Assembly: GCA_964497615.1 (NCBI GenBank) | Contig: CAZCEC010000019.1 | Span: 1-64,000, forward strand | From: CAZCEC01 sp964497615 | Lineage (GTDB): Bacteria > Chloroflexota > Anaerolineae > Anaerolineales > UBA6663 | Reading direction: 5' to 3' | DNA: 64,000 nucleotides | Program-made: the position numbers and the translations under genes | Notes under the pieces: generated by a model | The model's input: only the letters and a program-made list of their open reading frames with translations | What the model was told of the DNA's origin: nothing | Database searches by the model: none | In this document: positions 51,019 through 59,671 of the stretch, piece after piece | Layout of the letters: each line of letters opens with the position of its first letter | Numbering within the stretch: position 1 is the stretch's first letter

Positions 51019-51771
51019 TCAATCGAGAATCAGCCGCGCCCGCTGGAACCGCGCCATCGCCGCCCACAGCAGCACCGCATCCAGCGCCAGCAGCACCCCG
51101 GCCGCAACCAGCGTGATCCCGTTCATCCCCACTTCTTCCACCCACAACAGGAACTGGTTGACCGTCTCCGGGGGCAGGGCCTGGAACCCGAAGACGGGCA
51201 CAAACAGCAGCACCATGATGGCAATGCTCATGGTCTGGGCCGCCTGCCGCACTGTGGAGGCCCGCAGCGACACCAGCACCCCCGCCGTCGCCGCCAGCAC
51301 CGCCGCCAGCAGGCTCAGCGCCAATCCCGCCAGCGCCGCGTCCAGCGGATATAGCGCCAGCCCGCCCTCCCGAAAGGCCACGTTCACCGTCACCAATCCG
51401 ACGATCAGGCTCACCAGCGTGATCCCCCAGCCATACACCACCGCCGCCACGATCTTGCCAAACAAGATCGCCCGGTCCGAGAGCCGGCTGGCCAGCAGGG
51501 TCTCCAGGGTGTGGCGCTCGCGCTCGCCCGCGAAGGCATCGGCGGTGATGGAGGTGGTCAGGAACAGCGGCACCCATGCCCAGATGATCACCACCGGCGT
51601 TTCCACCCAGTCGCGCCCGCTCTGCCAGGGCAGGAAGATGCCGAACACGCCCACCAGCACCAGCAGGCTCAGCCAGCCGCCGCGCCCGCCGCTGCTGCGC
51701 GTCAGCGCGCCGCGCTGGAACAGATACTCTTTCAGTTCCTTGCCCACCATCGTGACGATGTCGTTGATCAT
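51019..51771 (-). CDS. ABC-2 type transporter permease
   Basis: A 250-residue membrane protein with six helices and the ABC-2 coupling stretch DAFAGERERHTLETLLASRL. Such permeases export drugs, lipids or sugars, or belong to Nat/Ccm-like systems. The ATG overlaps the stop of the ATPase gene (ATGA), making a two-gene exporter. Confidence 0.88.
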   Translation of the reverse strand: MINDIVTMVGKELKEYLFQRGALTRSSGGRGGWLSLLVLVGVFGIFLPWQSGRDWVETPVVIIWAWVPLFLTTSITADAFAGERERHTLETLLASRLSDRAILFGKIVAAVVYGWGITLVSLIVGLVTVNVAFREGGLALYPLDAALAGLALSLLAAVLAATAGVLVSLRASTVRQAAQTMSIAIMVLLFVPVFGFQALPPETVNQFLLWVEEVGMNGITLVAAGVLLALDAVLLWAAMARFQRARLILD

Positions 51772-52709
51772 GCCTCGGCCTCCTCGTTCACCAGGGTCAG
51801 GAACACCTCTTCCAGGCTGGCCTGGCCCTTGCGCACTTCCTCGACTTCGGCCCCGGCGCTCACCAGCTCCTTGACGATGGGGGCGGTCTCCACCTGCCCG
51901 CGCAGGTCCACCGCCAGCCGCCCGTTCACCACCTCCACCCCGGCCACCTCTGGCCGCGCCCGCAGCCGCGCCACCACCGCCTCCGAGAATCCGCGCCCGA
52001 TGATCTCCACTCGCGGCTTGCCGCCTTGCGCCCGCAGCTTGTCCGGGTGGCCCACCGCCAGCAGCCGCCCCTCACGGATCACCGCCACCTGCTGGCACAG
52101 CCGTTCGGCCTCGCCCAGGTTGTGGGTCGTCAGGAACACCGTCGCGCCCTCGCGCGCCACCAGCCGCGCCAGGTCGTCGCGCAAGGCCGCCGCCGCCACC
52201 GGGTCCAGCCCGGCCGTCGGCTCATCCAGGAACAGCAGTTGCGGCCGGTGCAGGATGGCGCGCGCCACGGCCAGCTTCTGCTTCATGCCGCGGCTCCACG
52301 TGCCCACGCTCTCCTTGCGCCGGTCCCACAGGTCAAAGTGCGTCAGCAGTTCCTGGATGCGCGCCGCGCGCTCGGCCTTGGGCAGGTGATACACCCGCCC
52401 GTAGAAGTCCAGGTTGTCCTCGGCGCTCAGCCGCTCGTACAGCCCGCTGTATTCCAGCAGCGCCCCCGCCCGTTCGCGGATCAGCCCGGCCTCCTGGCGC
52501 GTGTCGTAGCCCAGCACCCGCGCCTCGCCCGCTGTCGGTTCCAGCAGCCCCAGCAGCAGCCGGATGGTCGTCGTCTTCCCCGACCCATTCGGCCCCAGGA
52601 AGCCGAACACGATGCCGCTCGGCACCGCCAGGTCCAGCCCATCCACCGCGTGGACCGCGCCAAACGTGCGCGTCAGCTTCGTACTCTCAATCGCCGTTGC
52701 ACCGCGCAT
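51768..52709 (-). CDS. ABC-2 type transporter ATP-binding protein
   Basis: A 313-residue ATPase of the DrrA/NatA/CcmA group. Walker A GPNGSGKTTTIRLLL, signature WSRGMKQKLAVARA, Walker B LLFLDEPTAGLDP, H loop TTHNLGEAERLC and a C-terminal DrrA-like domain (VEIIGRGFSEAVV ... SLEEVFLTL). It powers the permease encoded downstream. ATG 52709 lacks a clear Shine-Dalgarno. Confidence 0.92.
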   Translation of the reverse strand: MRGATAIESTKLTRTFGAVHAVDGLDLAVPSGIVFGFLGPNGSGKTTTIRLLLGLLEPTAGEARVLGYDTRQEAGLIRERAGALLEYSGLYERLSAEDNLDFYGRVYHLPKAERAARIQELLTHFDLWDRRKESVGTWSRGMKQKLAVARAILHRPQLLFLDEPTAGLDPVAAAALRDDLARLVAREGATVFLTTHNLGEAERLCQQVAVIREGRLLAVGHPDKLRAQGGKPRVEIIGRGFSEAVVARLRARPEVAGVEVVNGRLAVDLRGQVETAPIVKELVSAGAEVEEVRKGQASLEEVFLTLVNEEAEA

Positions 52710-52764
52710 ATCACGCCCTTCCTGGCTTGCCTCCAGCCTATCGCCTTCTGCCTTCCGCTAATCC

Positions 52765-52866
52765 TTCACCGCTGAGTTCGCTGAGAACGCGGAGAAAGGC
52801 CTTAATACGGTGGTCAGGCGTTGAAGACGCCTTCGTCCTTCGTCGTCCGTCGCCCTTCATCCTTCA
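52765..52866. repeat. Two dispersed repeats between ATPase and methyltransferase genes
   Basis: TTCACCGCTGAGTTCGCTGA then GAACGCGGAGAAAGG at 52765-52800 (TCTCTGCG family, inverse orientation). CGTCCTTCGTCGTCCGTCGC then CCTTCATCC at 52829-52866 (GACGAAGGACGAA family), which covers the last codons of the methyltransferase gene. Confidence 0.6.
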
Positions 52867-53834
52867 CAACTCATCCTTACCATCACCGCCTTCAACCTCG
52901 TCCCCTCCTCGCCCCCCGGCGGAAAGTCTACCTCCGGTGGTCCCAGCACCGGCCCCAGGCTGTGCGGCCTGTCCCCCAGCCCGCGCCGGATCTGTGCCAG
53001 GAAGCCGCGCTCGCTCAGCCCGCGGCTGTTGGCGCAGGCCAGCAGCGCGCCCCCCGGCCCCACCACCGGCGCCGCTAACTTTACCAGATCGGCATAGTCG
53101 CGTTCCACGGCGAACCGAGTCTGGCGCGTGGTGGCGTAGCTGGGCGGGTCCAGGATCACCAGGTCGAAGCGCTGCCCCGCCCGGCCAAAGCGCCGTAGCC
53201 AGTCGAATACGTCCCCAAAGATGAAGTCCGTGCGGACCGTGTCCAGCCCGTTGCGGGCGTAGTTCTCCTTGCCCCAGTCCAGGTAGCGCTTGGATACATC
53301 CAAGTTCGCCACCCGCGCTGCGCCGCCGCTGAGCCCGGCTACCCCAAACCCGCAGGTGTAGGCAAAGCAGTTCAGCACCGTCCGTCCGGCCGCCTCGGCC
53401 CACACCCTCGCCCGCTGCTCGCGCATGTCCAGGAACAACCCGGTGCTCAGTCCCTCGCCCGGCCGGATGACGTATTTCAACCCGTGCTCCAGGGCCTCTA
53501 CTTCCTCTACGTTTGTGCCTAGCAGCGGTTTCGCCGGGGCCAGGGCGCGCCGTTCCGCGTCTTCCAGCTTGCTCGCCTCGGTGGGCCGCTGCTTGACGTA
53601 CACCGCCCGCGCGCCCGCCAGTTCGGCCAGGGCCTCCAGCAGGCGGGTGGGGGGCTGGGCCTGCCGCCCCGCGGCGTACAGGCTCGCCACCAGCACGTCC
53701 GCAAAGCGGTCCACCGTCAGCCCGGGCAGCCCATCCCCCGCGCCGTTGATCAGGCGGTAGGCGTTGGTCGTCGCGTCCGCGTGCAGCGGCGCCCGCCGGT
53801 CCCACGCCGCCCGCAGCCGGCCCTCTAGGTTCAT
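52857..53834 (-). CDS. Class I SAM-dependent RNA methyltransferase, RlmI-like
   Basis: A 325-residue methyltransferase. The central domain is RAPLHADATTNAYRLINGAG and GLPGLTVDRFADVL; the SAM site is LNCFAYTCGFGVAGLSGGA; the catalytic-site motif is LVILDPPSYA. The segment GLSTGLFLDMREQR is diagnostic of the RlmI/YccW-type 23S rRNA cytosine-5 methyltransferases. At 325 residues it lacks the N-terminal PUA domain of RlmI, so target may differ. ATG 53834 preferred over TTG 53852. The final residues (SCEG) and stop lie in a dispersed repeat. Confidence 0.82.
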   Translation of the reverse strand: MNLEGRLRAAWDRRAPLHADATTNAYRLINGAGDGLPGLTVDRFADVLVASLYAAGRQAQPPTRLLEALAELAGARAVYVKQRPTEASKLEDAERRALAPAKPLLGTNVEEVEALEHGLKYVIRPGEGLSTGLFLDMREQRARVWAEAAGRTVLNCFAYTCGFGVAGLSGGAARVANLDVSKRYLDWGKENYARNGLDTVRTDFIFGDVFDWLRRFGRAGQRFDLVILDPPSYATTRQTRFAVERDYADLVKLAAPVVGPGGALLACANSRGLSERGFLAQIRRGLGDRPHSLGPVLGPPEVDFPPGGEEGTRLKAVMVRMSCEG

Positions 53835-53897
53835 GCCAGGGTTGTAACCCAATCGCCTGCGCCCTGCAACTGGGGTGTTCGAGACGCCGCCTCTCGT

Positions 53898-53935
53898 TTT
53901 TCTCTGCGTACTCCGTGTGCTCAGCGGTGAGTGCT
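53898..53935. repeat. TTTCTCTGCGTACTCCGTG repeat
   Basis: TTTTTCTCTGCGTACTCCGT followed by GTGCTCAGCGGTGAGTGC; same family as 12819-12851. It sits between ppdK and the methyltransferase gene. Confidence 0.6.
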
Positions 53936-53948
53936 TTCTAGAGAAACA

Positions 53949-53984
53949 CGAAGGGCGAAGCTCGTCTCCGTGCTTCGCCCTTCG
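53949..53984 (-). terminator. Hairpin downstream of ppdK, possible terminator
   Basis: A perfect 12-bp stem, CGAAGGGCGAAG (53949-53960) and CTTCGCCCTTCG (53973-53984), with a 12-nt loop, begins 50 nt after the ppdK stop. On the minus strand it is followed by TGTTTCTCT, a weak U-rich tract. It may end the ppdK transcript. Confidence 0.45.
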
Positions 53985-54034
53985 CCGCTTCAGGTGTACC
54001 CCGGATGGGTGTCGCTTCTACGTGCCGTGCCGGT

Positions 54035-57001
54035 TCAGTTGGTTGGGCGGCTGTTTGACTTCAGCGCCGCGTGCGCCGCCGCCAGCCGCGCCACCGGGAT
54101 GCGGAACGGCGAGCAGCTTACGTAGTTCAGCCCAACGCGATGGCAGAAGTCGATCGACTTAGGATCGCCGCCGTGCTCGCCGCACACGCCGATCTCCAGG
54201 TCGGGCCGCGTCTGCCGGCCCAGCTTCACCGCCATCTCCATCAGCTTGCCGATGCCGCGCTCGTCAATGCTGGCGAACGGGTTCTCCGGCAGGATGCCCT
54301 TCTCCAGGTATTCCATCAGAAAGCCGCTCTCGGCGTCGTCGCGCGAGATGCCGAACGTGGTCTGGGTCAGGTCGTTCGTCCCGAACGAGAAGAATTGCGC
54401 ATGGTCGGCGACCTGATCGGCCGTCAGCGCCGCGCGCGGGATTTCGATCATCGTGCCGAACTGGTACTTGATCTTGCGGCCCTGCTCGGCCATCACCTTG
54501 AGCGCCTCGGCCTCCAGGATTTCTTCTTCGATCCGCAGTTCGTTGGAGTGCGCCGTCAGCGGGATCATGATCTTCGGGTAGACCTTCAACCCTTCGCCAG
54601 CCACCTGGCAGGCCGCCTCGAAGATGGCCCGCACCTGCATCTTCACCAGCCCCGGCAGGTGAATGCCCAGCCGCACCCCGCGCATCCCCAGCATCGGGTT
54701 GGCCTCGCGCATGGACTGGACCGCATTGAGCATCTGGCGGCGCTCTTCCAGCCGCGTGCTCAGGGTCTTGATCTCGCCCAGGGCGAACTCGCGCCGCGCC
54801 TCGGCCTCGGCCAGGTCCTGCGTTTGCTGTTCGCGGGTGGGCAGCGAGCCGCGCACGGCCGGGTCGGCCGCCACCGTGCGGATGGCTTCGATGGTGTCCA
54901 GCATCTCGTGCCGCCGGGCCAGCATCCGGCCGATGGCTTCGACCTCGGTCTTCCGGCCTTGCACCCGCAGGTCCAGCTCGGTCACCTCGCGCAGCAGGTC
55001 GTCGTGGCTGGGCAGGAACTCGTGCAGCGGCGGGTCAATCAGCCGGATGGTTACTGGCAGCCCGTCCATCGCCCGGAACAGGCCCTCGAAGTCGGCCCGC
55101 TGGAACGGCAGCAGCTTCGCCAGCGGCACGGCCCGCTCCGCGTCGGTCTTGGCCAGGATCATCTCCTGCACCAGGGGCAGGCGCTCGGTCTCGAAGAACA
55201 TGTGCTCGGTGCGGCACAGCCCAATGCCCTCCGCCCCGTAGCCGCGGGCGCGCTCGGCGTCGCGCGGATAGTCGGCGTTGGCCCACACCCCCAGGTCGCG
55301 GAACCCGTCGGCCCAGCTCAGCAGCTTGAGCAGGTACGGGTCGTTGAAGTCGGGCAGGGCGGTCTTGATCTCGCCCGCGTACACCTCGCCGGTGGTGCCG
55401 TCAATCGAGACGACGTCGCCCTCGCGGAACACGCGCCCGTCCACGCTGAACCGGCGGCCCTCCACGTCCACTTCCATCTCGGCCACGCCCACCACGGCGG
55501 GCTTGCCGAACTGCCGCGCCACCAGGGCGGCGTGGCTGGTGCGCCCGCCGCGGCTGGTGACGATGCCCCTGGCGGCCAGCATGCCGTGCACGTCATCCGG
55601 CTTGGTCTCGGGCCGCACCATGATGACGTCTTTCTTCTCCTCCTTGGCCATGCGCTCGGCGGTGTCGGCGTCGAACGCTAACTGCCCAAAGGCTGCGCCG
55701 GGGGAGACGTTCAGCCCGGTGGCGATGCGGTCGCCGCGCACCTCGGCCGCCTTCTTCTCGCCGGGATCGAACTGCGGGTGCAGGAAGAAGTCCACATGGT
55801 CAGGCTTGACGCGCAGCACCGCCTCCTGGCGGGTGATCAGGCGCTCGGTCGCCAGGTCCACCGCGATGCGCACCGCCGCCTGCGCCGTGCGCTTGGCATC
55901 GCGGGTCTGGAGCATCCACAGCTTGCCGCGCTCGACGGTGAACTCCACGTCCTGCACTTCGCGGTAGTGCTTCTCTAGCTTGCGGCAGATGCGCTCGAAC
56001 TGGGCGTAAATCTTGGGCATCTCCGTCTTCAGCGCGGAGATGGGCTTGGTGGCGCGGGTGCCGGCCACCACGTCCTCGCCCTGCGCGTTGGTCAGGTAGT
56101 CGCCCTCGATCTCCTTCTCGCCGGTGGAGACGTTGCGGGTCGTCACGACGCCCGTGCCCGAGCCGAGGCCCATGTTGCCGAACACCATCGTCATGATGTT
56201 GACGGCGGTGCCCAGGTCGTGGGCGATGCCGGCGGCGTTGCGGTAATCAATGGCGCGCTTGCCGTTCCAGCTCTTGAACACGGCCTCGGTCGCCAGCCGC
56301 ATCTGCTCTAGCGGATCGTCCGGGAACTCCCGGCCCGTCTGCTTGAGCACGATCTCCTTGAACTCGGCGGTGATGGCGCGCAGGTCCGCGGCCGGCAGTT
56401 CGGCGTCGTTGCTCACCCCGCGGTGCGCGCGGTAGGCCGCGAGCACTTCCTCAAACGGCTCGTCGGCCACGCCCAGCACCACGCTGCCGTACATCTGCAC
56501 CAGCCGGCGGTAGGCGTCGAACACAAACCGCTCGTCGCCCGTCAGCGCGATCATGCCCTGCGCCGTCGCGTCGTTCAGCCCGATGTTGAGCACCGTGTCC
56601 ATCATGCCCGGCATCGAGAACTTGGCCCCCGACCGGCACGAGACCAGCAGCGGGTTCTCGGCGCTGCCAAACGTCTTGCCGGTGGCCTGCTCGGTTTCCT
56701 TGAGCGCTTCCAACGCCTGCTCCCACAGCCCGGCGGGGAACTTCTGGCCCGCGGCCAGGTAGGCGTTGCAGGCGGCGGTGGTGATGATGAAACCCGGCGG
56801 CACCGGCAGCCCGATGCGCGTCATCTCGGCCAGGTTGGCGCCCTTGCCGCCCAGCAAGTCGCGCATCTGCGCGCTGCCCTCGGAAAACAGGTATACCCAC
56901 TTCGCGGCGGCGGGCCGTTTGGCGCGGCCGTTGGCGGCCTTCTTCGCGGCGTGCCCGTTGGTGTGGCGGATCGGCGTCTTCTTAACAGCGGTCTTAGGCA
57001 T
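54035..57001 (-). CDS. ppdK: Pyruvate, phosphate dikinase
   Basis: A 988-residue enzyme interconverting pyruvate, ATP and Pi with phosphoenolpyruvate, AMP and PPi. The ATP-grasp domain starts LFSEGSAQMRDLLGGKGANL; the phospho-His domain has SRGGRTSHAALVARQFG with the carrier His at 490; the PEP/pyruvate barrel has CRTEHMFFE, GMRGVRLGIHLPGLVKMQVR, FGTNDLTQTTFG and catalytic Cys region IGVCGEHGGDP. A Lys/Ala/Asn-rich N-terminal tail of about 35 residues precedes the enzyme, making it longer than usual. GGGAGA precedes the ATG. With NifJ it forms a reversible pyruvate node. Confidence 0.95.
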   Translation of the reverse strand: MPKTAVKKTPIRHTNGHAAKKAANGRAKRPAAAKWVYLFSEGSAQMRDLLGGKGANLAEMTRIGLPVPPGFIITTAACNAYLAAGQKFPAGLWEQALEALKETEQATGKTFGSAENPLLVSCRSGAKFSMPGMMDTVLNIGLNDATAQGMIALTGDERFVFDAYRRLVQMYGSVVLGVADEPFEEVLAAYRAHRGVSNDAELPAADLRAITAEFKEIVLKQTGREFPDDPLEQMRLATEAVFKSWNGKRAIDYRNAAGIAHDLGTAVNIMTMVFGNMGLGSGTGVVTTRNVSTGEKEIEGDYLTNAQGEDVVAGTRATKPISALKTEMPKIYAQFERICRKLEKHYREVQDVEFTVERGKLWMLQTRDAKRTAQAAVRIAVDLATERLITRQEAVLRVKPDHVDFFLHPQFDPGEKKAAEVRGDRIATGLNVSPGAAFGQLAFDADTAERMAKEEKKDVIMVRPETKPDDVHGMLAARGIVTSRGGRTSHAALVARQFGKPAVVGVAEMEVDVEGRRFSVDGRVFREGDVVSIDGTTGEVYAGEIKTALPDFNDPYLLKLLSWADGFRDLGVWANADYPRDAERARGYGAEGIGLCRTEHMFFETERLPLVQEMILAKTDAERAVPLAKLLPFQRADFEGLFRAMDGLPVTIRLIDPPLHEFLPSHDDLLREVTELDLRVQGRKTEVEAIGRMLARRHEMLDTIEAIRTVAADPAVRGSLPTREQQTQDLAEAEARREFALGEIKTLSTRLEERRQMLNAVQSMREANPMLGMRGVRLGIHLPGLVKMQVRAIFEAACQVAGEGLKVYPKIMIPLTAHSNELRIEEEILEAEALKVMAEQGRKIKYQFGTMIEIPRAALTADQVADHAQFFSFGTNDLTQTTFGISRDDAESGFLMEYLEKGILPENPFASIDERGIGKLMEMAVKLGRQTRPDLEIGVCGEHGGDPKSIDFCHRVGLNYVSCSPFRIPVARLAAAHAALKSNSRPTN

Positions 57002-57072
57002 GGTCGTCTCCCTGACGGTAATGGATCACCGTAAGCCTAATCGGTGGGAGGCGCTCTCCGTAGTGCCGTTTA

Positions 57073-57759
57073 TCACCCTGGCCGCGGGCTATGTGTCACG
57101 GATTGGACAGGATTGGGGGGAATTGCACTGGGGGAGCCCCGGCCGCACACCCGGCACAGTCCGCGCCGCCGGAAGTAGTAGCCCAGCGCCGCCACCGCCA
57201 GCGCCACGCCCCAGACCGGAAACAGCAGGGTGGGGCCAACGACGATCCACAGGTTTTGCTCGCTGGCCGGCGGCATGACCGCTGACCAGGTAGCCGAGGA
57301 GTACGGTGTAACGCTGGAGGACGTGCGGGCGGCGCTGGCTATGTCTCCGCGCGACGCCGCAGCAGGTGAAAGGCTCCGGCGACTGCCATGACGGAGCCGG
57401 TGAAGTACGTAGTAAGAGATCGGCCCGGAAAGCGTGGCAAGCAGCAACGGCAAGCGAAGGTGAAACGTGAATACCAGTGGAACATAGACAACCGCCAAAA
57501 CGCCGACGATCAGGTAGACCAGACCGACGAGTCGGTGCGCGGCGGAGCGCGTGACCAGCCAATACGCGAAAGACAGCACGATCGCGGCGGCCGAGAGACT
57601 GATCAGCGTTCCCGACCACATGTATGGCAGCAATTCAAAGGTCTGTTGCGCGTAGAGGCGCCAGCGATGCAGGGCAGCATCCAGGCCATAGGCACAGACG
57701 AGCAGGGCGATCAGCGCCAGGATCGCAATCGTGTTATCTCGAAGGCCACGTGATTGCAT
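57073..57759 (-). CDS. Membrane protein of unknown function, 228 aa
   Basis: ATG 57759 opens MQSRGLRDNTIAILALIALL; about six hydrophobic helices, a Ser-rich loop near residues 140-170 and a C-terminal stretch with CRVCGRG. The final 20 residues are Pro/Ser-rich. Codon choice is less biased than in neighbours. It follows the 178-residue membrane protein by 32 nt on the same strand; they may be cotranscribed. No family recognised. Confidence 0.55.
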   Translation of the reverse strand: MQSRGLRDNTIAILALIALLVCAYGLDAALHRWRLYAQQTFELLPYMWSGTLISLSAAAIVLSFAYWLVTRSAAHRLVGLVYLIVGVLAVVYVPLVFTFHLRLPLLLATLSGPISYYVLHRLRHGSRRSLSPAAASRGDIASAARTSSSVTPYSSATWSAVMPPASEQNLWIVVGPTLLFPVWGVALAVAALGYYFRRRGLCRVCGRGSPSAIPPNPVQSVTHSPRPG

Positions 57760-57791
57760 AGCCGCACGTCCTTCCAATCCGGCCACCCTGG

Positions 57792-58328
57792 TCAGTGCGG
57801 CGTAGGGGCGGTCCTCCGCACGTGGCCGACCACCCACAACACCACCCCCAATATCGCCGCGAGTGCCAACGCGGCATAGCCAAACGGGTTCCACGCCATC
57901 AGCGCGCCCACCACCAGCAGGACCACCACGCCCGCCCACGCGCCCCACAACCACCGCCGCTCGCCGCTGGCCTGCCAATGCACGATGCCCACCGGCGCCG
58001 CCAGCGCGCCCGTCGCGGCGATGTACACGATGCCCCAACCGAAGATGAGCAGCCCGCCCGCGATCAGGTGCAGCGCCAGCCCAATCCACGCCATCAGCAG
58101 CCACTCGTCGCGGATCAGCCCCACCGCCACCACCAGCAGCGCGAACACGGAATACAGCGCGGGCAAGTAGCGAACGTAGATGATCTGTGGCGGGGGCAAG
58201 GCGTCGCCGGCCTGCCCCTCGGCATACACCGGGTTAGGCTGGCCGACGACGAGGAGATACACGGCCCATGCCAATAGGGCCGCGATGATGAGAAAGGCAA
58301 GGATGCGCGCGCCGCGCTTGAGACTCAA
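57792..58328 (-). CDS. Membrane protein of unknown function, 178 aa
   Basis: TTG 58328 (MSLKRGARILAFLIIAALLA) follows GAGGGGAAC, a usable ribosome site. One N-terminal helix, a short polar loop and four further helices are seen. No catalytic motif. It lies 38 bp after the CoA-transferase gene on the same strand. Confidence 0.6.
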   Translation of the reverse strand: MSLKRGARILAFLIIAALLAWAVYLLVVGQPNPVYAEGQAGDALPPPQIIYVRYLPALYSVFALLVVAVGLIRDEWLLMAWIGLALHLIAGGLLIFGWGIVYIAATGALAAPVGIVHWQASGERRWLWGAWAGVVVLLVVGALMAWNPFGYAALALAAILGVVLWVVGHVRRTAPTPH

Positions 58329-58366
58329 GTTCCCCTCACGCCCTTTATGCCCCTCAGGCCCCCTTC

Positions 58367-59671
58367 CTACAGGTAGCTTAACTCCTTCGCCGCCGCCTCC
58401 AACTCCTCCCGGAACTCCGGCGCGGCGACGGCGATAAGAGCTTTGACACGCTGGGCAATCGTCTTCCCATACAGGCTGGCGATGCCGTGCTCTGTCACCA
58501 CGTAGTGGACGTGGTTGCGCGTCGTCACCACGCCTGCGCCCGGCTTCAGCATCGCCACGATCTTGCTCAGGCGCGTGCCGTCCTTCTTGACCACCGTGCT
58601 GGGCAGGGCGATGACGGGCACGCCGCCCTTGGAGCGCGACGCCCCGTAAATAAAGTCCACCTGCCCGCCCACGCCGCTGTAAAAGCGCGGGCCGATGCTG
58701 TCGGAGCACACCTGCCCCGTGAGATCAACTTCGATGGCCGAGTTGATGGCCACCATGCGCTCGTTCTGCGCGATGACGAACGGGTCGTTGACGTAGTCGG
58801 TCGGGTGCAGTTCCACCAGCGGGTTGTCGTGGACGAAGTCGTACAGTTTTTGCGTCCCCAGCAGAAAGCCCGCGATCATCTTGCCGGGGTGCAGGGTCTT
58901 GCGCTCGCCGTTGATCACGCCCCGGTTCACCAGGTCAATCACGCCATCTGAGAACAGCTCGGTGTGCACGCCCAGGTCGCGCCGGTCTCCCAGGTGGCGC
59001 AGCACCGCGTCGGGGATGCCGCCGATGCCGGTCTGGAGCGTCGCGCCGTCGGGGATCAGCTCCGCCACGTGCGCGCCGATGCGGTCGGTCACCTCGTCGG
59101 TGGAGCCCATGTGCATCTCCGGCAGGCGATAGTCCACCGGCACGATGGTATCCAGCTTGGACATGTGGATGAAGCTGTCGCCCAGGGTGCGGGGCATGTT
59201 GGGGTTCAGCTCCGCGATCACGCGCCTGGCCGACTGCGCCGCCGGCTTGGTGACGCCCACCTCCACCCCAAACGAGCAGAAGCCGTGCTCATCCGGCAGC
59301 GAGATTTGCACCAGCGCCGTGTCCAGCGGCAGCCGCCCCGTGCGGAACAGCCCCGGTATCTCCGAGAGAAAACAGGGCGTAAAGTCCGCCCGCCCGTCGT
59401 TCACCGCCGCGCGCACGTTGTCGCTGATGAACAGGGTGTTGACGCGCAGGTGGCCCCTCATCTCCGGGGCCACGTAGTCCGCTGCCCCCACCGTCAGCAC
59501 CTGACAGATTTCGACGTTGCGCAGTTCTGGCGCCCGCGCCACCAGGGCGCTTAGCACCTCGCGCGGCACCGAGCAGTTGCCGGTCAGGAACAGCCGTGTG
59601 TCCGACTCGATCTGCGCCGCCGCCTCGGCCGGTGTCTTCACCCGGTCGGCATACATCTCCAGCCAGTTCAT
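58367..59671 (-). CDS. Acetyl-CoA hydrolase/transferase family (4-hydroxybutyrate-type CoA-transferase)
   Basis: A 434-residue CoA-transferase with start MNWLEMYADRVKTPAEAAAQ. CoA-binding glycines GIGGIPDAVLRHLGD and the catalytic Glu in GVHTELFSDGVIDL are present. GVGGQVDFIYGASRSKGG is characteristic of the AcCoA hydrolase C-terminal half. The family moves CoA from acetyl- or butyryl-CoA to 4-hydroxybutyrate, acetate, propionate or similar. The ATG overlaps the ald stop (ATGA), tying carboxylate activation to alanine/pyruvate metabolism. Confidence 0.88.
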   Translation of the reverse strand: MNWLEMYADRVKTPAEAAAQIESDTRLFLTGNCSVPREVLSALVARAPELRNVEICQVLTVGAADYVAPEMRGHLRVNTLFISDNVRAAVNDGRADFTPCFLSEIPGLFRTGRLPLDTALVQISLPDEHGFCSFGVEVGVTKPAAQSARRVIAELNPNMPRTLGDSFIHMSKLDTIVPVDYRLPEMHMGSTDEVTDRIGAHVAELIPDGATLQTGIGGIPDAVLRHLGDRRDLGVHTELFSDGVIDLVNRGVINGERKTLHPGKMIAGFLLGTQKLYDFVHDNPLVELHPTDYVNDPFVIAQNERMVAINSAIEVDLTGQVCSDSIGPRFYSGVGGQVDFIYGASRSKGGVPVIALPSTVVKKDGTRLSKIVAMLKPGAGVVTTRNHVHYVVTEHGIASLYGKTIAQRVKALIAVAAPEFREELEAAAKELSYL

